The notes beneath the pieces were generated by a model that saw only the letters and a program-made list of their open reading frames with translations, had not been told where the DNA came from and ran no database searches. Positions 17,501 through 25,018 of a DNA stretch of 38,131 nt are shown here, piece after piece. Origin of the DNA: Fidelibacterota bacterium (GTDB lineage Bacteria; Fidelibacterota; Marinisomatia; Marinisomatales; JABMOV01). Every line of letters begins with the position of its first letter. The stretch's first letter is position 1. The stretch spans positions 1 through 38,131 of the forward strand of contig JABMOV010000027.1 of the NCBI GenBank assembly GCA_013203145.1. The letters are read 5' to 3'. The translations under genes and the position numbers were made by a program.

Positions 17501-18360
17501 ACATCCTTGACATACAAAGGTACATTTTCGATGGATTTAATTACAGTATACTCAATATCGCTAATATCTTTGATGAAGCCTAATCCGCGAACCACGTACT
17601 CCACGCGATTGATTTCAATCGTTCTTGCTCCAACATCCAGATTTGAGTTGCGAACTGCATTGAAAATTTCCGTTAGACTTACATTGCTTTCGCGAAGTGC
17701 TGCCGGATCAACATCGATTTGGTATTCTTTTATATGACCACCTACCGATGCCACTTCTGAAACGCCTTCGGCTGATTGCAATGCGTAGCGCACTGTCCAA
17801 TCCTGGATGGAACGCAATTCATGTAAATCCCATCCTCCGGTGGGTTTTCCTTCCTCATCGCGACCTTCGAGCGTATACCAGAATACTTGTCCAAGAGCAG
17901 TAGCATCGGGTCCCAGTGATGGATTTACGCCATTGGGTAATGTTCCCATTGGTAGTGAATTAAGTTTTTCAAGAATTCGGCTACGAGACCAGTAGAATTC
18001 AGCACTTTCCTTGAATATTACATAGATGGTAGAAAATCCAAACATGGAATAGGATCGTATGGTTTTTACTTCCGGTAATCCCATGAGTGCTGCTGTTAAC
18101 GGATAGGTTATCTGATCTTCCACATCCTGTGGTGATCTCCCCATCCATTGTGTAAACACAATTTGTTGGTTTTCTCCAATGTCGGGGATGGCATCAACAG
18201 GGACAGGATCGCGTGAGAATCCGGGTGTGTTCCAATCAAAAGGTGCAACTCCTATTCCCCAGCCAATGAGAACCAGAAACAATAAACCGATTATAAGTTT
18301 ATTGTCCAGGCAGAAACCGATAAACGATTCCAGGCCTTTTGGTTTCTGATCAATGGTCAT
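14596..18360 (-). CDS. cusA: CusA/CzcA-type heavy-metal RND efflux pump with membrane insertion (1254 aa)
   Basis: It is an inner-membrane proton-driven pump of the heavy-metal RND family. The N-terminal helix, periplasmic halves and two sets of membrane helices are present (VALSGIAIAIGTIVDMGIVV; FRSLFQIHPVNLSIAV). Met-rich LQSGMRAPMGIKV near 800 could bind metal. The ATG at 18360 is preferred over a GTG at 18378 because GAGGAG lies 10 bases before it. It overlaps the adaptor gene by 11 bases. The length exceeds the roughly 1040 of E. coli CusA, mainly from residues about 530-650, which hold about four extra hydrophobic segments between the sixth and seventh helices. Cu/Ag is the likely substrate, judged from the CusB and HMBD partners. 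Confidence 0.93.
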   Translation of the reverse strand: MTIDQKPKGLESFIGFCLDNKLIIGLLFLVLIGWGIGVAPFDWNTPGFSRDPVPVDAIPDIGENQQIVFTQWMGRSPQDVEDQITYPLTAALMGLPEVKTIRSYSMFGFSTIYVIFKESAEFYWSRSRILEKLNSLPMGTLPNGVNPSLGPDATALGQVFWYTLEGRDEEGKPTGGWDLHELRSIQDWTVRYALQSAEGVSEVASVGGHIKEYQIDVDPAALRESNVSLTEIFNAVRNSNLDVGARTIEINRVEYVVRGLGFIKDISDIEYTVIKSIENVPLYVKDVAHVSLGPALRRGVLDKAGAEVVGGVAVVRYGDNPMATIKHIKEKIAETSPGLPKKTLADGRVSQVTIVPFYDRTELIQETLGTLNHALRDEILVTIIVVMLMVMHLKTSLLITGILPLTVLLVFIGMRVFGVDANIVALSGIAIAIGTIVDMGIVVSENILKHLDKDGDKNIRKTIMRATAEVGGAVVTAVSTTIVSFLPVFAMEAAEGKLFRPLAYTKTFALIGSVIVALTLLPIFAQLLYKNWKTTRNLQMAIRALMIGAGLFIMITLKWWIGLIVILYGVYPYFKKRIPVAIQNKIPGWSNYIIIAIVMIILSSVWMPLGFDNSSFTNLIFVAVLIGIIMGLMMLFVKVYPKILRWGLDHKVKALAVPGMLTIIGFTAWLGFGNLTLYFPQFMKNNPVYSALFHTFPGMGKEFMPPLDEGSFLYMPTTMPHAGIEEATDVLQKLDKALMSVPEVETVVGKLGRADTPLDPAPISMIETIVNYKSEYIVDEHGNHQLFIKKKDGSYPRDENGDLIPDKNGKPFRQWRDHIRTNEDIWDELVKVAKIPGTTSAPKLQPISARLVMLQSGMRAPMGIKVKGPDLETIERVGMELEQYLKEVHSIEPATVFADRIVGKPYLEIEIDRKAIARYGIPLKRVQDIIEVAVGGKTITYTVEGRERYPVRVRYMRELRDNIESIEDVLVPANNGAQIPLIQLASIHYVRGPQMIKSEDSFIIGYVLFDKKKGFAEVDVVEQAQVYLQNKLDSGEWQIPAGVSYTFAGSYENQIRATKKLRVILPLSLIVIFMILYMQFRRVSTTLIVFSGIAVAWAGGFTMLWLYGQDWFLNVHLGSVDFRSLFQIHPVNLSIAVWVGFLALFGIATDDGVIISTYLDQSFRKKNPQSIAAIRETTILAGSRRIRPAMMTAATTILALIPILTSTGRGSDVMVPMAIPSFGGMVFVILTTFVVPIVYCWVQEIQLGKNKETT

Positions 18361-20359
18361 GAGAATCTGACTCCTCACTCATATCTGGTGAAAATGTTTG
18401 CGTAATGGAACCACAATGCAACATTTTAGCACCAAAGTATGGATTATTGACTTCTTTACCTTTTTGAACCCAGGATGCCCCTTCATTATCAAATGCCATT
18501 GGGCAGAACAATGTATAAAGTGGTTCGTTGCCCATCAATTCAAATGATTCCATCATGTGCGAAATAGTAAGGCTTACATTTTTAAAGCTCTCCCGTATTT
18601 CATCAATGGATGACCAGTGCTGAGCATGTTCAGTCTGTTTTAATAATTCACTTTGCGCTTCTTCCCATAATTTTCTTGAATTGTCATCTAACCCAAAATC
18701 TTTATCCGTTGCGGCGGTCAACACCATTTGGAGAGCAAATAATGCAGATTTTGCTTCTTTGAAATTGTCGTTAGCTAATGCGGTTTGGGAAATTAGATAT
18801 GCATCATAAACCAAATTTAATGCTCGAGAAAAGTGTTCATTTACAGAAAGTTTTTTCATTTGGTGAGTCATGGTACGAGGCTTAGAACTATTTGTTATTT
18901 TCTTCGTAGGTTGCATGCCATGACCTTCATGCCCTGTGGATGAAACTCCTCCTTCAGGATTCATCATGCTGGGTTTTGCTGCAATCTGCATGGCACTGTC
19001 AATCTTGAAATTGCCATGGGTGACAACTTCCTCACCTTCCTCCAAGCCGTCAAATACAATATATTGATCGCCTACGCGAGGTCCCAATTCAACTTCTCTA
19101 CTTTGAAATACCAATTTGTCTGTACCTGGCTTCTTTATATAAACAAGGGCACGTTTCCCTGTAAGTAAGACAGAGCTTGCGGGAACTAAAATGGGATTTT
19201 CTTTCGAAGAAGATTGTGTTATTCCCAAATCTTCAGCACGGACTAAATCCATGCCACACACATCGCATTGACCCGGATGATCTTTTACGACTTCTGGGTG
19301 CATAGGACTTACCCATTTCCCCTCCAGCCACGGATTAATTACATGTCCATGTACATCCAATTGCGATTGGATGGTAGCTTGCGCAAACATTCCAGGTTTT
19401 AGCTTCATATCCGTATTTTCCACATTGATGCGAACGCGTGCTGTTCTAGTCATGTCATCCAGTACGGGATCAACAAATGCAACTCTTCCTTCAAAGGTTT
19501 CACCCGGTAGCGCATTTACGGTGAATGTAACAGCATTCCCAAATTTTACCCAACCTAAATCAGATTCATAAACATCCAGTGTAATCCAGACACGATTGAG
19601 ATTGGCAATTGTATAAATTTTTGCTCCAGTGTTAACATAATTACCCACCGTTGCATTTTTATGAATAACTACTCCAGCAATGGGACTTGTGATTGTAAAA
19701 TTATCCGTGGACTCACCTTTATCTTCAATGGCTTGAATTTGTTCGTCAGTTAATCCCATTCGTTTCAGCTTTTTTCGTGAGCCATCGATAGCAAGTTTTG
19801 AGAATTCGCTATCACTATTTTTTTGAAATATTTGAATTGCCTGAAGTAATTCTTCCTGTGCATTTATAAGATCCGGACTATAGATATCTACAAGATGATC
19901 ACCTTTTTTAACTACTATGCCTGTATAATCCACATAAAGATGCTCTAAACGGCCTGGAACCCATGCCGATATCGTTTTTATCTGTGTTTCATCGTACTCA
20001 ACCTTACCTGAAAGGGTGACTTCTTTTATGGCTTTGCCCGTCATGATCTTTGTTGTTTGTATTTCAGCAATTTTCATAGCGGCTTCTGTCATAGTAAGAT
20101 CAATATCAGATTCTTCCCCAGATGTAGTTAATGGAATGAGATCCATATAACAAATGGGACATTGACCCGGTTCTGGCAATTGCACATTCGGGTGCATGGA
20201 GCATGTCCATACCTGCGATTTAGAATGTTCATTATTCTCTGTTACCGAATCTGATGTTTCTGAATTCCATGGTATCATAACACCGATCAAAAAGGCGATT
20301 AGGATATAAATCCAGGTTTTATTTGATTGAGATAAATATTCTTTAATTCTGCTTTTCAT
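18350..20359 (-). CDS. cusB: CusB-like RND periplasmic adaptor with two HMBD modules and a DUF3347-like tail (669 aa)
   Basis: It is the membrane-fusion subunit that links the pump to an outer-membrane channel and hands over metal. One membrane anchor (about 14-32) is followed by HMBD 1 (WTCSMHPNVQLPEPGQC, ICYMDL, about 51-75). The barrel-sandwich/hairpin adaptor core is at about 95-350. HMBD 2 (WVSPMHPEVVKDHPGQC, VCGMDL, about 350-378) lacks the first Cys, having Ser there. The C-terminus has a helical domain resembling DUF3347 (about 505-600) and a tail with FCPMAF and KMLHCG ligands. The ATG at 20359 is chosen since GGAGGGG lies 3 bases before it, rather than the ATG at 20371. The tail is acidic and His-rich (SDSHDH). 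Confidence 0.93.
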   Translation of the reverse strand: MKSRIKEYLSQSNKTWIYILIAFLIGVMIPWNSETSDSVTENNEHSKSQVWTCSMHPNVQLPEPGQCPICYMDLIPLTTSGEESDIDLTMTEAAMKIAEIQTTKIMTGKAIKEVTLSGKVEYDETQIKTISAWVPGRLEHLYVDYTGIVVKKGDHLVDIYSPDLINAQEELLQAIQIFQKNSDSEFSKLAIDGSRKKLKRMGLTDEQIQAIEDKGESTDNFTITSPIAGVVIHKNATVGNYVNTGAKIYTIANLNRVWITLDVYESDLGWVKFGNAVTFTVNALPGETFEGRVAFVDPVLDDMTRTARVRINVENTDMKLKPGMFAQATIQSQLDVHGHVINPWLEGKWVSPMHPEVVKDHPGQCDVCGMDLVRAEDLGITQSSSKENPILVPASSVLLTGKRALVYIKKPGTDKLVFQSREVELGPRVGDQYIVFDGLEEGEEVVTHGNFKIDSAMQIAAKPSMMNPEGGVSSTGHEGHGMQPTKKITNSSKPRTMTHQMKKLSVNEHFSRALNLVYDAYLISQTALANDNFKEAKSALFALQMVLTAATDKDFGLDDNSRKLWEEAQSELLKQTEHAQHWSSIDEIRESFKNVSLTISHMMESFELMGNEPLYTLFCPMAFDNEGASWVQKGKEVNNPYFGAKMLHCGSITQTFSPDMSEESDSHDH

Positions 20360-20464
20360 AAACCCCTCCATAAGGGTGATAGGTTAGGTCAATACCATCG
20401 TGTATTTTAGATAAGATGATATATTAATACGTACAGGAATTGTCCTGCGACAAGCAGATTGGAT

Positions 20465-20812
20465 TTAGATCAGAAGAGGACTAATAAAGGCAGGGGGATG
20501 ATCAGGGATGTCCCTGTATCTATAAACAAAGGATTCAACAATCGTGTTTATTGAAATAGCACTTTCGCTCATTACTGATATAATTAGCTCTTTTTCAACA
20601 GAAACATGATTAAGTGGAGCTGATACAATGGGGAGTACGATTGGTAATTCGCAATTCGTCATTTCCATTTCGCATGTTTCTCCAATAGCAAGACAGCAAC
20701 ATTGATCCATTAGTGAATCACAACAGGTTGATGTATTGTTTTGTATAAATGGTGCAAATGCAATTCCGACCATAAATATTAACATGAAAATGGATGTGAG
20801 TTTTCTCAGCAT
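20465..20812 (-). CDS. Cys-rich exported small protein at the head of the metal-efflux operon (115 aa)
   Basis: I do not know a named family. A signal or anchor segment (about 5-22, IFMLIFMVGIAFAP) precedes a Cys cluster: STCCDSL, DQCCCLAIGETCEMEM and NCELPI at about 29-56, seven Cys with several Met. A second hydrophobic patch with PLNHV follows, and the end is DHPPAFISPLLI. This layout suits a periplasmic or membrane metal-binding peptide. It is the first gene before the adaptor (gap 105 bases), and small Cys-rich proteins of this type do occur ahead of CusBA genes in FCB genomes. Copper binding is inference. TTGGAA and TAAAAT with 18 bases between lie just upstream, but their closeness to the ATG makes a promoter doubtful. 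Confidence 0.75.
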   Translation of the reverse strand: MLRKLTSIFMLIFMVGIAFAPFIQNNTSTCCDSLMDQCCCLAIGETCEMEMTNCELPIVLPIVSAPLNHVSVEKELIISVMSESAISINTIVESFVYRYRDIPDHPPAFISPLLI

Positions 20813-20903
20813 GTGACCTATTTTACACTTTTAATTGAGAATGTTCCAATGTATTTAATTATTGTAGTTACTAAGAGGTAATCATGCATTGGGTAATTAT
20901 AAG

Positions 20904-20935
20904 ATTGCTTCTCCCGATGAATCGGGAGAAGCAAT
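20904..20935. repeat. Perfect 15-bp inverted repeat
   Basis: ATTGCTTCTCCCGAT (904-918 of the 20 kb block) and its exact complement ATCGGGAGAAGCAAT (20921-20935) are separated by GA. It is a near-perfect hairpin in the gap between the metal operon and uvrC. It resembles the GCTTC...GAAGC arms of the dispersed repeat at 12830-12902. Confidence 0.85.
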
Positions 20936-21132
20936 GACAGTGAATATTTATGTCATTAGGCGGAGTGTAACGACAAAGTAATCTCGAAATAATAGTCTCG
21001 TGATCGCAGTAGTGTTGTTTCATTTCAAACAAAATCGTTATTTCGAACCATGCTGTAGGAATGCGTGAGAAATCGAGTTTGTTATTAATTCAAGCATATA
21101 AAGTAGATTCTTCACTTCATTCAGAATGACAG
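20936..21132. repeat. Degenerate dispersed-repeat debris between the metal operon and uvrC
   Basis: The 322-base gap 20813-21134 contains no gene that I can support. Fragments of the same repeat style continue after the hairpin: GGCGGAGTGTAACGACAAAG near 20957-20976, and CTTCACTTCATTCAGAATGA near 21110-21129, just before the uvrC stop. The rest is AT-rich with no clear terminator. Confidence 0.5.
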
Positions 21133-21134
21133 AG

Positions 21135-22994
21135 TTATTTGGGCACCTTTGTATTGGACTTAACCTCATCGTACTCTTGCGCAATCTTGATAATTTGAAT
21201 ACATATCTCATTTGGGAATACGGTCTTTTCGCGAATTATTTCTACAGATGAAGCTGCGATTTCGTCAATGCTTCTAAATTCTTCAAACAGTTTTTTTATT
21301 CGAGCTTGCCCCATTCCCTTAATATGACTGAAAACCGATCGGGTCATATCTTTCGATCGTTTTTCTCTCTGAAAGGTGATAGCAAACCGATGGGCTTCAT
21401 CACGAACTTGTTGAAGCAACTTCAGTCCTGAGGATTGTTTTGCAATTGATTGTGGATCACTATTACCAGGCATAAATACTTCTTCAAGTCGTTTTGCCAA
21501 TCCAATAATAGTAATGTAATCCAATCCCAATTCACGCAATGCAGAAACCGCCATGGACAATTGTCCTTTTCCACCATCGATGAGAATTAAGTCAGGCAGA
21601 GGCTTCTCTTCATCCTGGACACGTTTATATCTTCGATAAACTACTTCACGCATGGAAGCGAAATCATCGATCCCATCTACTGTTTTAATATTGAACTTTC
21701 GATATTCCTTCTTACGTGGCTTACCATCCATAAAACATACCATGGATGCCACTGTATTCGTTCCCCCTAAATGGGATATATCAAACGCTTCGATTCGACG
21801 TGGGGGCGCTTCCATATTGAGATCATCCTGCAATTGTTTCACGCTGCCAGAAACCGCATCCCTGCGCTTAATACGATTTAAAAGCCATTCCCCTAACAAC
21901 AGTTTGGCATTTTGATAGGCAATCCTAATTTCTCGCGCTTTTTCGCCTCGTTGCGGTACTAGAATTTTAATCGCTCCGCCACGTTTATTTTTTAGAAATT
22001 CAATTATTTCATCTTTTTCATCAGGTTCAAATGGCATAAGAATGTGTTTGGGAATAAAATCCCCATCCAGATAAAATTGAAGAATAGTTGATCGAAGGGT
22101 TGCACCCTTCTGCTCGTCCAATCCTTGGAGGGATATTTTTTCACGGCTAAAAATGCGACCCTGACGAATTCGAACAATTGCCATGACACCAATATCATCT
22201 TCTTGTGCCAATGCGAATACGTCGCGATCCTCGAAATCGTTAGCAACTTTCATTTGCCGTTCTTTGTAATCGCGAATGGCAGTTAACTGATCTCGAATAA
22301 TAGCTGCATCTTCAAAACGCATATCTTGTGATGCCTGTACCATATCAGAAGTGAGGCTTTGTTGCGTCTCTTTTGTATCGCCCTGCAAAAACTGATTTAC
22401 CTGCTTAATCATACTTTTGTAATCATTTTCTGAAACGAATCCTTCGCAGGGACCTCCACATTTTTTTATATGATAATCCAAGCATATTTTTACTTTACCT
22501 GATTCAATCACATTGTCGTTGATTACATAACTGCAACTGCGGATAGGAAATACTTTGTGAATCGCCTTGAGGGTTTGTCGCAACAAAACAACATTTGTAT
22601 ATGGACCAAAATATTTTGATCCATCTTTTATGATATTTCGTGTTAAGAATACCTGCGGAAATGGTTCATTCGTAATCCGGATATACGGAAAAGATTTATC
22701 ATCTTTGAGACTAATATTGTACTTGGGCTTGTGTTTGCGAATTAGATTGGCTTCTGTCAACAAAGCTTCAACTTCACTCCCAACAACTATCCACTCTAAA
22801 TCGATAATTCGTGCAATAAGCGACTGATTTTTAGGAGTTTGATATTTATTCTTCTGAAAATAGGATCGTACCCGATTTCGCAGATTTTTTGCCTTACCGA
22901 TATAGAGTATTTTTCCAACCTCATCACGGAAAATATAAACTCCCGGTTTAGTTGGAATGTTTTTTAGTTTGTTTAAATAAGGATATTCTTCCAT
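21135..22994 (-). CDS. uvrC: Excinuclease ABC subunit C (UvrC, 619 aa)
   Basis: It makes both incisions during nucleotide excision repair, recruited by UvrB. The GIY-YIG domain at about 13-92 shows PGVYIFRD and ILYIGKAKNLRNRV. A Cys-rich stretch (KCGGPCEG) at about 178-186 may hold the Fe-S cluster reported for UvrC. The UVR motif is at about 205-240, the RNase-H-like nuclease at about 390-540 (EAFDISHLGGT, LILIDGGKGQL), and the helix-hairpin-helix at about 560-610 (IKGMGQARIKKLFEEF). The length is full for the family. The ATG at 22994 is the natural start. It is transcribed alone, divergent from a toxin-antitoxin pair. Confidence 0.97.
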   Translation of the reverse strand: MEEYPYLNKLKNIPTKPGVYIFRDEVGKILYIGKAKNLRNRVRSYFQKNKYQTPKNQSLIARIIDLEWIVVGSEVEALLTEANLIRKHKPKYNISLKDDKSFPYIRITNEPFPQVFLTRNIIKDGSKYFGPYTNVVLLRQTLKAIHKVFPIRSCSYVINDNVIESGKVKICLDYHIKKCGGPCEGFVSENDYKSMIKQVNQFLQGDTKETQQSLTSDMVQASQDMRFEDAAIIRDQLTAIRDYKERQMKVANDFEDRDVFALAQEDDIGVMAIVRIRQGRIFSREKISLQGLDEQKGATLRSTILQFYLDGDFIPKHILMPFEPDEKDEIIEFLKNKRGGAIKILVPQRGEKAREIRIAYQNAKLLLGEWLLNRIKRRDAVSGSVKQLQDDLNMEAPPRRIEAFDISHLGGTNTVASMVCFMDGKPRKKEYRKFNIKTVDGIDDFASMREVVYRRYKRVQDEEKPLPDLILIDGGKGQLSMAVSALRELGLDYITIIGLAKRLEEVFMPGNSDPQSIAKQSSGLKLLQQVRDEAHRFAITFQREKRSKDMTRSVFSHIKGMGQARIKKLFEEFRSIDEIAASSVEIIREKTVFPNEICIQIIKIAQEYDEVKSNTKVPK

Positions 22995-23048
22995 TGTACG
23001 GTTAATTTTATCTGCAAAAATAGCAAGTTTTATTATAGATAACCTCTT

Positions 23049-23098
23049 TTGAAAATCTTGCTTAACCTGTATATTGTGTACAGCTATTCAGTACATAA
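23049..23098 (+). promoter_or_regulatory. Promoter and TGTACA-type operator of the toxin-antitoxin operon
   Basis: A -35-like TTGAAA (23049-23054) and a -10-like TATTGT (23072-23077) are 17 bases apart. Overlapping the -10 is a dyad TTGTGTAC (23074-23081) with GTACATAA (23091-23098), one mismatch, 9-base spacer. It contains TGTACA (23077-23082) and AGTACA (23090-23095). The E. coli yefM-yoeB operator is also built from TGTACA hexamers, so autorepression by the antitoxin/toxin complex is likely. The antitoxin ATG follows at 23111. Confidence 0.65.
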
Positions 23099-23110
23099 CA
23101 AGAGAATATC

Positions 23111-23383
23111 ATGCTTAAAATATCCGTAAATCAATTTCGTGCCAAAATAAAAACATTTGTTGATAGTGCTGTCTCAAACCATGAGCCGGTTTTGGTTCAT
23201 CGCCGTGGCAATGAGGATTTCATCGTTGTAAGTGCCGAGGACTGGGACAGAGAGCAAGAAACAATATATGTTTTGCAAAATAACTCGCTGATGAATCAAA
23301 TCGCCGAATCATTGGAGTCATATAGAACAAATTCCGGCCACTTAGCCACAGAGGATGAACTCAATGAGATCACTGGTATTTGA
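23111..23383 (+). CDS. yefM: YefM/Phd-family antitoxin (90 aa)
   Basis: The N-terminal half has the Phd/YefM DNA-binding fold signature: ISVNQFRAKIKTFVDSA, then EPVLVHRRGNEDFIVVSAED. The C-terminal half (ESLESYRTNSGHLATEDELN) is the flexible toxin-wrapping helix. It neutralises the YoeB-like RNase and represses its own operon through the dyad just upstream. The stop TGA (23381-23383) lies inside the toxin gene, with a 20-base overlap that couples their translation. The length is usual for the family. Confidence 0.93.
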   Translation: MLKISVNQFRAKIKTFVDSAVSNHEPVLVHRRGNEDFIVVSAEDWDREQETIYVLQNNSLMNQIAESLESYRTNSGHLATEDELNEITGI

Positions 23384-23633
23384 AGGAAATACCTGGGAGA
23401 AATATGAAGAACTTCGCACAAAGGATAAGATTCTTCATCGCAATTTATGTAAGATATTAAAAGAAATGCTTCGCAACGATCCCTCATCAGGAATAGGAAA
23501 GCCGGAAAAACTGAAACATAAATTAACAGGATTGTGGTCCAGAAGAATATCAAAGGGCGATCGTATAATTTATACATTCGATAAATATTCTATCCACATT
23601 CTTGCCATTGGTGGACACTATGATCAGCACTAA
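23364..23633 (+). CDS. yoeB: YoeB-family mRNA interferase toxin (89 aa)
   Basis: It is a ribosome-dependent RNase that cleaves mRNA at the A-site. The alignment to YoeB is clear: MRSLVFEGNTWEKYEEL at the start, KPEKLKHKLTGLWSRRI in the middle and GGHYDQH at the end. Glu in KPEKL, Arg in SRR and the terminal His-Tyr match YoeB active-site residues. The ATG at 23364 is chosen over one at 23355 because it aligns with the start of YoeB and lies within the antitoxin gene. It looks intact. A stand-alone TA locus beside DNA-repair genes may be mobile or stress-related. Confidence 0.92.
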   Translation: MRSLVFEGNTWEKYEELRTKDKILHRNLCKILKEMLRNDPSSGIGKPEKLKHKLTGLWSRRISKGDRIIYTFDKYSIHILAIGGHYDQH

Positions 23634-23653
23634 TAAATACGAATACAAATAAA

Positions 23654-24829
23654 ATGATTCATCCTACACATATTTTATGCCATTATGCTGAAATTGGTCT
23701 CAAAGGTCAAAATCGCTCATATTTTGAACGAAAGCTAAGAGATAACATAAAACTTCAGATAAAAACATTTTCACCCGGAACATTTTCTAAAATTGAACGA
23801 CTACAAGGTCGATTTTTGTTACACCTGTCAGAAGTTGGAAAACAAAATATTGTACAGTTGACCGAAATTCTTCAGAATATACCAGGAATCGCATGGTTTG
23901 CTCCTGTTCAATCAATTGATCCTGATTTTGACAATATGATCCAAGAAGCAATTCAGGCATTTAAAGATGAAAATTTTGATTCATTCAGGGTTGCGGCACG
24001 TAAAACATATTCCAATTTTGAACATGCAAAACAGCACATTCACAATACAATTGGCGCTCGATTAAATGAGACCTATGGAAAACGTGTCGATCTTACAAAT
24101 CCTGATCTCACATGCTACATTGACCTTTTTTATAACTATTGTTTTATTTACCTGAAAAGATTCTCAGGGATCGGTGGTTTACCTATTGGCAGCGGTGGTG
24201 CTGTAGCTGTGATGCTTTCTGGAGGAATTGATTCTCCCGTTGCTGCTTTTTATGCGATGAAACGAGGTACCAGAGCAATATTTGTCCATTTTCATTCTGT
24301 CCCTCACGTTTCACCGGCATCTATAGAAAAAGTAAAACAAACAGTTGAAATCCTGAGAAAATTCCAACCTCTGGCAACATTATACCTTATTGAATTTGCT
24401 CCTGTCCAAAATGAAATCTATGCAAATTGTGATCCGAAATATTTTGTTTTACTCTATCGTCGATTTATGGTACGAATTACCAATAAGATTGCAGAACTAT
24501 CGCACGCTAAAGCCATTATTACTGGAGAAGCCATTGGACAAGTTGCATCTCAGACGTTGGAGAATATTGCTGTTGTTGACCCTGTGGCTGAATTTCCGAT
24601 CCTTCGACCCGTTATTGGATTTGATAAACAAGAGATTATTGAAGTTGCTCGTAGAATTGGTACATATGATATTTCTATCGAACCTCATCAGGATTGTTGC
24701 ACATTATTCGTGCCAGCACATCCTGCCACTAAAGCAAAACTTATTGATATTGAACGTCAAGAGGCGATTTTGAATATTGATGAGCTTGTGACCAAAGCGA
24801 TAGAAACTGCTGATATCGTAAAATATTAG
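23654..24829 (+). CDS. thiI: ThiI-type tRNA 4-thiouridine synthetase (391 aa, no rhodanese domain)
   Basis: It activates uridine 8 of tRNA for thiolation and may feed sulfur to thiazole synthesis. The N-terminal ferredoxin-like region begins HILCHYAEIGLKGQN and the THUMP domain is at about 60-165. The ATP-PP-loop motif SGGIDS is at 199-204 (AVMLSGGIDSPVAAFY). ITGEAIGQVASQTLEN at about 290-305 and HQDCCTLFVPAHP at about 345-357 are both typical. The C-terminal rhodanese domain of E. coli ThiI (482 aa) is absent, as in many bacteria and archaea, so the persulfide must come from another route. It follows yoeB by 20 bases and could share its transcript. Confidence 0.95.
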   Translation: MIHPTHILCHYAEIGLKGQNRSYFERKLRDNIKLQIKTFSPGTFSKIERLQGRFLLHLSEVGKQNIVQLTEILQNIPGIAWFAPVQSIDPDFDNMIQEAIQAFKDENFDSFRVAARKTYSNFEHAKQHIHNTIGARLNETYGKRVDLTNPDLTCYIDLFYNYCFIYLKRFSGIGGLPIGSGGAVAVMLSGGIDSPVAAFYAMKRGTRAIFVHFHSVPHVSPASIEKVKQTVEILRKFQPLATLYLIEFAPVQNEIYANCDPKYFVLLYRRFMVRITNKIAELSHAKAIITGEAIGQVASQTLENIAVVDPVAEFPILRPVIGFDKQEIIEVARRIGTYDISIEPHQDCCTLFVPAHPATKAKLIDIERQEAILNIDELVTKAIETADIVKY

Positions 24830-25018
24830 ATTTTCCGCTAAAAAGTTCGCGCTTAAAAAGTGATTATATATTGGTTGTAAACCGATAAAAAGAGAATAAG
24901 AGTAATTAGTCTTTTTTTATCATGATTGGTGGTTGTTTTTGTGTAATTTTTGCACTGGATTTTTATTAAAAAGGAACGAATTCCTCACAACTTGAATGCA
25001 ATTTTAAGGAGACTCCTC

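Noticed and set aside
18361..18378. GTG start for the CusA-like pump
   Set aside because: The bases following this GTG supply the GAGGAG ribosome site for the ATG at 18360, whose product begins like homologues.
20813..20870. Sigma-70 promoter TTGGAA/TAAAAT ahead of the metal operon
   Set aside because: The -10-like box is only 7 bases from the ATG, which would make the message leaderless; not strong enough to list as a feature.
24390..24773. 127-codon frame on the plus strand within thiI
   Set aside because: Lies in another frame of a clearly coding gene, with Leu/Arg-rich composition and no recognisable domain.
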